NCBI GenBank assembly: GCA_016201805.1
Contig: JACQCB010000066.1
Location: forward strand, 1-12,048
Origin: Nitrospirota bacterium
GTDB lineage: Bacteria > Nitrospirota > Nitrospiria > Nitrospirales > Nitrospiraceae
Direction of reading: 5' to 3'
DNA length: 12,048 bases
Below, piece by piece: positions 7,585 to 12,048 of this stretch (position 1 is the first letter of the stretch; each line of letters starts with the position of its first letter). The notes below the pieces were generated by a model, which worked only from the letters and a program-made list of their open reading frames with translations, did not search any database and had not been told where the DNA came from. The position numbers were made by a program, and so were the translations under genes.

Positions 7585-7619
7585 TCTTCACTTCTCACTT
7601 CTCACTTGTCACTCATCAC
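7585..7619 (-). repeat. Five imperfect GTGA-headed heptamers between hydD and hydA
   Basis: On the minus strand this stretch divides into five 7-base units: GTGATGA, GTGACAA, GTGAGAA, GTGAGAA and GTGAAGA. The hydD stop TGA (7609-7611) lies in the second unit, and the last unit runs straight into the hydA ribosome-binding region GGAGCGGG before ATG. It occupies the largest gap of the operon (32 bases). Confidence 0.75.
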
Positions 7620-8457
7620 AGCCTTTGTGTTCCCAGGCATGGCTTTCATCCTTGAACGGCTTGGCAGAGCCGTTGATCCCTCGAAAGCGCCGCACCACCT
7701 CCGCAGGAATGAGGTGGAGATCCCGATGGAACCGCGTGGCCAGGGAGGTCGTATTCGGAGGCAGCCCCGGCCCCGCCGGCACGCCTTCCGCCGGACCGAA
7801 GCAGCCGTAACAGTCCCTCCCCATGCTCGGACAGATCGCGCCGCAGCCGGTCCGCGTCACCGGACCAAGACAGGGCATGCCTCGCGCAACCATCACGCAG
7901 ACGTGCCCCTGCCGCTTGCACTCGAGGCAGACGCTCTGCGTGGGCAGACGTGGCTGCACGCCGGCCAGCAGATCCACAAGCACCCGGAGCAACTGCGCCT
8001 TGTCGATCGGGCAGCCCCACAACTCATAGTCCACCCGCACATGCTCAGAGATCGGCGTCGACGTCGTGAGACTGTCGATGTAGTGCGGGCTCGGATAGAC
8101 CGCCCGCTTGAAAGCCTCCACATCCGCCCAGTTCCGCAGCGCTTGGATGCCGCCAGCGGTGGCGCAAGCCCCGATGGTGATCAGCACAGCGGCTCGTTCG
8201 CGTACGGCACGGATGCGTCGGGCATCCTCGGGGGTCGTGATCGATCCCTCCACCAAGACGATGTCGTAGGGGCCGTCCTGCATCGCGCTGGAGGCTTCCG
8301 GGAAATAGACAATGTTCAGCGCCTGCCCCAAAGCCACCAGTTCGTCTTCGAGATTCAGCACGCTGAGCTGGCAGCCGTCGCAGGACGCAAACTTGAACAC
8401 GCCGAGCGTCGGTCGCCCAACGGCCTTGGTCTTCTTCGCCGACGGTCGCTGCCGCAT
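7609..8457 (-). CDS. hydD: Group 3b [NiFe] hydrogenase, small (delta) subunit HydD
   Basis: The electron-transfer small subunit (282 residues) that contacts HydA. The proximal [4Fe-4S] cluster ligands are Cys26 and Cys29 (ASCDGCQL), Cys98 (IGACATAGG) and Cys149 (WGCPIDK). Eight more cysteines at C177, C180, C187, C196, C205, C209, C216 and C219 (CLECKRQGHVC, MPCLGP, GCGAICP, CYGCFGP) are enough for two further [4Fe-4S] clusters, as expected for group 3 small subunits. There is no twin-arginine signal, so the enzyme is cytoplasmic. The ATG at 8455-8457 has GAGGGACG just upstream and follows hydG after 11 bases. The short Lys/Arg-rich N terminus before residue 15 is unremarkable. Confidence 0.97.
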   Translation of the reverse strand: MRQRPSAKKTKAVGRPTLGVFKFASCDGCQLSVLNLEDELVALGQALNIVYFPEASSAMQDGPYDIVLVEGSITTPEDARRIRAVRERAAVLITIGACATAGGIQALRNWADVEAFKRAVYPSPHYIDSLTTSTPISEHVRVDYELWGCPIDKAQLLRVLVDLLAGVQPRLPTQSVCLECKRQGHVCVMVARGMPCLGPVTRTGCGAICPSMGRDCYGCFGPAEGVPAGPGLPPNTTSLATRFHRDLHLIPAEVVRRFRGINGSAKPFKDESHAWEHKGCDE

Positions 8458-8468
8458 CGTCCCTCGAT

Positions 8469-9329
8469 TCAGACGCCTGGACGTCCCAAGAACGGCGCCA
8501 CCTGCTCATACCGCATGACCGGTCCATCCTTGCACAGAAAGTACGGTCCCATTTGGCAATGGCCGCAGAGTCCGATCCCACACTCCATGTGTCGCTCCAG
8601 CGACAGATAGAGGGCCGTCGCTGGAACGCCCCGTTGCATGAGCACGGACGCCCCCAGTCTCATCATGATTTCCGGCCCGCACATCAGCACCACGGTCCGT
8701 GCAGGATCGATGGCGACCTGCTCAAAGAGTTCGGTGACGACCCCCACATGATCGTGCCAGGTCTTATCCGGCTGATCGCTCGTCAGAAGCACCGTCGTAT
8801 CGGCGTGACGGCGCCAGGCCTCAAACCGCTCCCGATACAACAGATCCCGGGGTGTTTTGATCCCGTGGAGGATTGTGACGGCCCCATAGGCTTCCCGCCT
8901 CCGGAACATATAGTCGATCGCCCCGACAACCGGCGCGCAGCCCAACCCGCCGGTCACCACCACGACGTCCTTGCCGCGCGCGTCATGCAGCGGCCACCCG
9001 CGCCCGAACGGGCCGCGAACCCCGAGCGTGTCGCCGAGCCCCATCCCTCGGATCGCCTTCGTGACTCGGCCCACCGCCCGGATCGTATGATCCAGCACCT
9101 GCGGTTCGTCTGGATCGGAGACGATCGAGATCGCCACCTCGCCCACGCCGAAGACATAGAGCATATTGAACTGCCCCGCCTGGAACCGGAAGGACCGGCG
9201 GACGGCCGGATCGACGAGCTGGAGTCGAACCGTGTCAATGTCCTCGGTGACCCGCACCTTCTCCACGATCGTGGCAGCATGCAGGTCATAGGGATTGGGA
9301 CTCGGGGCGGCCGGTGCGGGCCTCATCAT
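8469..9329 (-). CDS. hydG: Group 3b hydrogenase gamma subunit HydG: FAD/NAD(P)-binding, [2Fe-2S]
   Basis: A 286-residue ferredoxin-NADP reductase-like protein that links the hydrogenase to NAD(P)(H). The flavin region lies at about 46-70 (FRFQAGQFNMLYVFGVGEVAISI). The nucleotide-binding loop is TGGLGCAPV (126-134) and the C-terminal pyridine-nucleotide motif is CGPE (217-220). A PyrK-like [2Fe-2S] site follows at C250, C255, C258 and C266 (MECGIGLCGHCQMGPYFLC). Two adjacent ATGs can serve as start. The first (9327-9329) forms ATGATGA with the hydB stop; the second (9324-9326) has better spacing from AAGGAG. This gene is unrelated to the HydG radical-SAM maturase of [FeFe] hydrogenases. Confidence 0.96.
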   Translation of the reverse strand: MMRPAPAAPSPNPYDLHAATIVEKVRVTEDIDTVRLQLVDPAVRRSFRFQAGQFNMLYVFGVGEVAISIVSDPDEPQVLDHTIRAVGRVTKAIRGMGLGDTLGVRGPFGRGWPLHDARGKDVVVVTGGLGCAPVVGAIDYMFRRREAYGAVTILHGIKTPRDLLYRERFEAWRRHADTTVLLTSDQPDKTWHDHVGVVTELFEQVAIDPARTVVLMCGPEIMMRLGASVLMQRGVPATALYLSLERHMECGIGLCGHCQMGPYFLCKDGPVMRYEQVAPFLGRPGV

Positions 9330-10447
9330 CGCTCCTTGTCGAGCAACGCCGGCAGTTCCTCCGTCAGATCGATCCCGACCGGGCACCAGGTGACGCACCG
9401 CCCGCAACCGACGCAGCCGGACGTCCCGAACTGGTCCACCCAGGAGGCCAGTTTGTGTGTCAACCACATCCGATACCTGTCTTTGATTGCAGGCCTGATG
9501 TTCTTCCCGTGGATATAGCCGTGCTCCTGCGTAAAACAGGAATCCCAGACCCGCGCCTGCTCGGTACGTTGCAAAGTGACGTCCGGCGCGTCCTCGACCG
9601 TATGGCAGAAACAGGTGGGACAGACCATGGTGCAATTGCCGCAGGCCAGGCACCGGGCGGCGACCTGATCCCAGCGTGGGTGCTCATGCGCGTCGTACAA
9701 CGCCTGCGGGAGTTGTGCGGTTTCCAGACGCCGCGTCTGGCTTTTCGCGCAGGCCTCCATTTGGGCTTCGGCCTCAGCCAACGGTCTGTCCGATGCCGGA
9801 GAAAGCGGCAGGCGTTGCATCAGGTCCTGCCCTGTCTGACTGCCGGCTTCGACAAGAACGGCGTCTTCCAATTCGGTCAACGCGAGATCGAACCCCGCCT
9901 GTGCCTTGGGCCCCGTGTTCATGGAGGCACAAAAACAGGTGGACAGCGCACGCGCGCAATTGACGGCCACGAGAAACAGGTTTTCGCGGCGAGCCTGGTA
10001 GTAGGGATCGGGATAGGCATCGTGGAGAAAAATCTGATCCTGTACGGCCAGCCCCGCCAAGTCGCAGGCCCTGACGCCAAGCAGCGCCGTCTTCTCGACC
10101 TGCGGCAACGTCGGCGTCGCCCGAAAGCTCTTGTGCGATCGCTCGATCATCAGCAGCGGTTCCCGAGGCGCAAAGGCAAACCGCTTGACGGATTCAGGCC
10201 CGTTGACCACCTCGAAGAATCGTCCGGAATCGGACGGTTCCAACCGGTACCGTCCGGGTTCCTGCACGTCGCGCCAGCCGACTGGCAAATCGCTCACCTG
10301 GCGAATGTCATCCCACTTCACCGCGCCGTCGTGAAGCCGCTGCCCCATCACACGATAGCCCTGTGACTGCAAGGCATCCAGCAAGAGTTGGAACGACGAC
10401 TTGGGCAGAAGACCGGGACCGGCGGAAGGACGCTCGATGGGTGTCAT
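9326..10447 (-). CDS. hydB: Group 3b hydrogenase beta subunit HydB: iron-sulfur protein
   Basis: A 373-residue electron-transfer subunit related to the anaerobic sulfite reductase subunit A (AsrA) type. Two ferredoxin-type [4Fe-4S] motifs are clear: C266, C269, C272, C276 (CLACGNCTMVCP) and C345, C348, C351, C355 (CVGCGRCVTWCP). Additional cysteines at C164, C171, C173 (NCARALSTCFC) and C279, C281 (PTCFCH) could hold a further cluster; that is inference. I chose the ATG at 10445-10447, with AGG six bases upstream. A GTG at 10460-10462 would add five residues, and a TAA closes the frame at 10490-10492. It is the first gene of the operon, with a likely promoter 40-70 bases upstream. Confidence 0.94.
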   Translation of the reverse strand: MTPIERPSAGPGLLPKSSFQLLLDALQSQGYRVMGQRLHDGAVKWDDIRQVSDLPVGWRDVQEPGRYRLEPSDSGRFFEVVNGPESVKRFAFAPREPLLMIERSHKSFRATPTLPQVEKTALLGVRACDLAGLAVQDQIFLHDAYPDPYYQARRENLFLVAVNCARALSTCFCASMNTGPKAQAGFDLALTELEDAVLVEAGSQTGQDLMQRLPLSPASDRPLAEAEAQMEACAKSQTRRLETAQLPQALYDAHEHPRWDQVAARCLACGNCTMVCPTCFCHTVEDAPDVTLQRTEQARVWDSCFTQEHGYIHGKNIRPAIKDRYRMWLTHKLASWVDQFGTSGCVGCGRCVTWCPVGIDLTEELPALLDKER

Positions 10448-10488
10448 AGCAACCTGATTCACAATGGACCGCTGCAGAATGCCAACGC

Positions 10489-10517
10489 ATTATCCTCCTC
10501 TTCTCTTCACGGAGCAA
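10489..10517 (-). promoter_or_regulatory. Likely sigma70 promoter of the hydrogenase operon
   Basis: On the minus strand TTGCTC (10512-10517), a 17-base spacer and GATAAT (10489-10494) form a -35/-10 pair. The -10 has 5 of 6 consensus matches; the -35 matches only TTG. Transcription would start near 10482, giving a leader of about 35 bases before the hydB ATG. The purine-rich spacer (GAAGAGAAGAGGAG) also looks like a strong ribosome-binding site for an ATG at 10488-10490, so the same bases have two readings. Confidence 0.55.
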
Positions 10518-10554
10518 CCGCCTTGCGCCGGATGCCAGAGACCGATCCACGGGA

Positions 10555-10566
10555 GCGGCGAGCCGC
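10555..10566. promoter_or_regulatory. GC-rich dyad in the divergent intergenic region
   Basis: GCGGC-GA-GCCGC is a perfect 5-base inverted repeat with a 2-base centre. It lies between the two opposing promoters, about 75-85 bases upstream of the predicted hyd start and just upstream of the plus-strand -35. It may be an operator, but GC-rich DNA gives such dyads by chance. Confidence 0.3.
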
Positions 10567-10585
10567 CGATACGCACACAATGGGC

Positions 10586-10614
10586 TTGACTCCGCCTGAC
10601 GGTGGCGGGACAAT
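10586..10614 (+). promoter_or_regulatory. Likely sigma70 promoter of the secreted-protein gene, with a dyad in its spacer
   Basis: TTGACT (10586-10591), a 17-base spacer and GACAAT (10609-10614) fit the consensus with 5 and 4 of 6 matches. The predicted start is near 10621, 30 bases before the ATG at 10651. The spacer begins and ends with the arms of an inverted repeat, CCGCC (10592-10596) and GGCGG (10604-10608), so a regulator bound there would sit between -35 and -10. Confidence 0.55.
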
Positions 10615-10650
10615 CGGCCGGACGAATTGAGAAGGTGGCGTAAGAAAGAG

Positions 10651-11043
10651 ATGAGACAGCCGCTTGCAATGGCCTTGGCCTGTGTCGCGCTGAGCACCGT
10701 GGCTGCCCCGTGCTCGGCACAAACGCCTTCCGCTCCACCCGCTATGCAAAGCGTGCAAAGTCAATCCGCACAGAATCCGGCGACAGGCTCGCAACTCCCC
10801 CTGCTGCCAAGCGCAGGGGCCACGTCCGGCCCTCCTCCAGGAACCAGCCCTCAGCCGACTGTCGGACAGGCCAGGAGTTCGGGAACCTTATCGCCCTCAG
10901 CCGGACGAGGACAACCGGGAATGCGTGGGGGGCCGCCCTTATTCGGTCCGATGGGGGCCGGAGATCCCTCGACCAGCTACATGCAGCCTCCGGCGATCGG
11001 ACGATTGGAATGTGATTTGATCCTCGATCCTGCCTGTCTGTAA
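10651..11043 (+). CDS. Small secreted Pro/Gly/Ser/Gln-rich protein, function unknown
   Basis: I do not recognise this 130-residue protein. It starts with a good signal peptide, MRQPLAMALACVALSTVAAP, with a likely cut after CSA at residue 23. No acceptable lipobox precedes Cys11 or Cys21. The mature part is low complexity: Gln/Ser/Ala-rich at about 24-50, then Pro/Gly/Ser-rich to about 110, with no membrane segment. The C terminus is more ordinary (IGRLECDLILDPACL) and holds the only two cysteines of the mature protein, C121 and C129, possibly a disulfide. The ATG at 10651 has only a weak site (AAGAG) next to it; GAAGGTGG lies 13 bases away. An in-frame TTG at 10627 would add MRRWRKKE. It is divergent from the hydrogenase operon across a shared promoter region. 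No terminator is evident after it. Confidence 0.7.
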   Translation: MRQPLAMALACVALSTVAAPCSAQTPSAPPAMQSVQSQSAQNPATGSQLPLLPSAGATSGPPPGTSPQPTVGQARSSGTLSPSAGRGQPGMRGGPPLFGPMGAGDPSTSYMQPPAIGRLECDLILDPACL

Positions 11044-11159
11044 ATGAACACTCGCCGCAACGAGGCGATCCCAGCTCATGCGCCGATCCGGCTTAACAAA
11101 GGCTGGTATACCGATTCATCGGGGGACTGAGGGAAACGTTCGGGGTTGCTTCTTCTTGT

Positions 11160-11753
11160 TCAGGCCGGCCTGGCGTCGAGCAAGTGTTCGACTTTCTGCA
11201 AGAGCACCGGCGGCAAAAACGGCTTGGGCAAGAACGCCTTGGGCGGATCGGTCGTCTGGCAAGGAACACTGCTCTCATCCATCACCCCAGATATATAGAG
11301 CACCTTGAGGGCTGGGCAGTATTTCCTGAGCCGATCGGCGAGGTCCACCCCGTCGATATCGGGCATCGCGATATCGGTAATGAGAAGATCGATGAACCCC
11401 TGCCTTTCGGAACGCATCGCATGACTCATCAGAATGGCTTGGACGGCATGGGCCGCCACGAACACGGTGTAGCCGGCATCTGCGAGCACCTCTTGCAGAT
11501 AGAATCTGAGCGCCCCATTATCCTCGACCAGCAAGACCGTACTCGCTTCGGGGAGGACAACGGGTTGTTGGGCGGATTGTTTCTGTAACGTGCCCGGCCG
11601 CCTGACACGACGCCTCGCCGCTGAAGCCGGCCGCCTCTTTGACTGCCGTCTACCGGTGTCTACAGAGCCACCTTGGAGGGGCAACCGTTGGGCTTTCATC
11701 AGTTCGAAGAGCGGCGCAACTTCTGTATCCATCAATGGACTGTACTTCGACAT
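11160..11753 (-). CDS. Stand-alone response regulator receiver protein
   Basis: A 197-residue protein with a CheY-like receiver domain at about 71-195 and no output domain. The acidic pocket is Glu77-Asp78 (LLVEDNG). The phosphoacceptor is Asp127 (LLITDIAMPDIDG), followed by Ser155 (LYISG) and Lys177 (LPKPF). All catalytic positions are intact, so it should be phosphorylated by a histidine kinase that is not in this window. Residues 1-70 are not receiver: a short N-terminal segment (MSKYSPLMDTEVAPLFELMK) and then a Lys/Arg-rich linker (about 35-58) that could bind nucleic acid or be unstructured. I chose the ATG at 11751-11753 because GGGAGGG precedes it by about 5 bases; the frame is open further upstream without recognisable sequence. 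It is convergent with the secreted-protein gene. A role in hydrogenase control is possible by position only. Confidence 0.9.
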   Translation of the reverse strand: MSKYSPLMDTEVAPLFELMKAQRLPLQGGSVDTGRRQSKRRPASAARRRVRRPGTLQKQSAQQPVVLPEASTVLLVEDNGALRFYLQEVLADAGYTVFVAAHAVQAILMSHAMRSERQGFIDLLITDIAMPDIDGVDLADRLRKYCPALKVLYISGVMDESSVPCQTTDPPKAFLPKPFLPPVLLQKVEHLLDARPA

Positions 11754-11819
11754 AGTCCCTCCCTGACGATTCATACAACTTATCGGCACGCCGTTCTCAA
11801 AACTGTACCTTCTTGGGCC

Positions 11820-11835
11820 TCGATTCAAAAATCGA
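11820..11835. repeat. Inverted repeat upstream of the response-regulator gene
   Basis: TCGATT-CAAA-AATCGA is a perfect 6-base inverted repeat with a 4-base centre, about 67 bases upstream of the response-regulator ATG in an AT-richer stretch. It could be an operator. It is not a terminator by itself, since no T-run follows on either strand. The rest of 11754-11990 shows no gene I can support. Confidence 0.4.
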
Positions 11836-11990
11836 TCGACCCAATACAGGACAAACAGATCTGGAAATACAAGAGGTTGAGTGGATGGGCAGGACGCCCC
11901 CATCATGGACAAGCCGGAGGAAAGGGATCGTCTGCATGAACCTTCCGCAGAGGTTTCCGTAGAAGCAGCGGTTTTTGTGGAGGTGCACAA

Positions 11991-12048
11991 TGGTGAGCCG
12001 GCTGGGACTCGAACCCAGGGCCCTCGCCTTAAAAGGCCGAGTGAAGAC
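11991..12048 (-). tRNA. Partial tRNA, probably tRNA-Lys (UUU), cut by the window edge
   Basis: On the minus strand the 3' part of a tRNA is clear: T arm CTGGG-TTCGAGT-CCCAG, acceptor 3' strand CCGGCTC, discriminator A and encoded CCA (11991-11993). The anticodon loop reads CTTTTAA, giving TTT (Lys). The anticodon stem TCGGC/GGCGA has one G-G mismatch. The few bases visible 5' of it (GTCTTCAC) do not look like a normal D-arm end, which usually reads GAGC with a conserved A21. The 5' half is outside the window, so it may be an intact gene with unusual arms or a 3' tRNA remnant. Confidence 0.7.

Noticed and set aside
7577..7591. GTG start five codons upstream for hydA
   Set aside because: The ATG at 7574-7576 has GAGGAG just before it, whereas the GTG lies in the repeat array with no better site upstream.
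6233..7810. A 525-codon plus-strand open frame opposite hydA
   Set aside because: It lies fully opposite hydA and the end of hydD, has biased composition and no motif. It is the antisense shadow of a GC-rich gene.
7606..10366. Several plus-strand frames of 320-350 codons opposite hydD, hydG and hydB
   Set aside because: Same reasoning: antisense to clearly assigned subunits, with no domain or convincing ribosome site.
10651..10713. Lipoprotein signal in the small secreted protein
   Set aside because: The residues before Cys11 (ALA) and Cys21 (AAP) do not fit a lipobox; Pro before the cysteine is not accepted. A cut after CSA is more likely.
11044..11159. Bidirectional terminator between the convergent genes
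   Set aside because: Short hairpins exist (11052-11068, 11082-11092, 11111-11122), but the stems are only 4-5 bases and none is followed by a T-run on either strand.
11991..12048. Selenocysteine tRNA, because TTCA occurs near the window edge
   Set aside because: The acceptor strand fits 7 base pairs, the discriminator is A rather than G, and CTTTTAA makes a normal anticodon loop at the right distance from the T arm.
1..12048. CRISPR array, transposon ends or a defence system
   Set aside because: No regularly spaced repeats, no transposase or nuclease motifs, and no terminal inverted repeats were seen.

Overview
The window is bacterial, GC-rich and gene-dense. It is dominated by one minus-strand operon running from about 10447 down to 675. 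The operon encodes a four-subunit cytoplasmic [NiFe] hydrogenase of the group 3b type (NAD(P)-linked, also called sulfhydrogenase), followed directly by its maturation genes. The subunit order hydB-hydG-hydD-hydA matches the classical hydBGDA operons. The maturation block is endopeptidase-hypA-hypF-hypC-hypD-hypE. Neighbouring genes overlap by 4-11 bases or lie 10-32 bases apart, so the ten genes are probably one transcript. There is no hypB in the block. The subunit set, the GC-rich coding and the gene style fit a Nitrospira-like bacterium; group 3b hydrogenases are known from comammox Nitrospira. That assignment is inference and no taxonomic marker is present.

Left flank (1-674): the N-terminal part of a secreted formylglycine-generating-enzyme-family (FGE/SUMF1) protein runs off the left edge on the minus strand. 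A complete tRNA-Glu(UUC) with encoded CCA follows at 461-538. A short spacer holds a 13-base tandem repeat and a possible tRNA promoter. No clear terminator separates hypE from the tRNA.

Core (675-10447): HydA binds the NiFe centre and HydD carries three predicted [4Fe-4S] clusters. HydG is the FAD/NAD(P)/[2Fe-2S] diaphorase-like subunit, and HydB carries two ferredoxin-type clusters. HypF and HypE make the CN ligand precursor. HypC and HypD assemble Fe(CN)2CO, HypA delivers nickel, and the endopeptidase removes the HydA C-terminal tail.

Right flank (10448-12048): a 203-base divergent intergenic region has a sigma70-like promoter facing each way and several dyads. On the plus strand is a small secreted Pro/Gly/Ser/Gln-rich protein of unknown function. 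Convergent to it on the minus strand is a stand-alone response-regulator receiver protein with a basic N-terminal linker. The window ends inside the 3' part of a tRNA gene on the minus strand, probably tRNA-Lys(UUU), whose visible 5' portion is non-canonical.

I see no CRISPR array, transposase, integrase or defence system. The hydrogenase locus is a known kind of system. The least explained features are the divergent promoter region, the secreted neighbour, the heptamer array between hydD and hydA, and the missing hypB.
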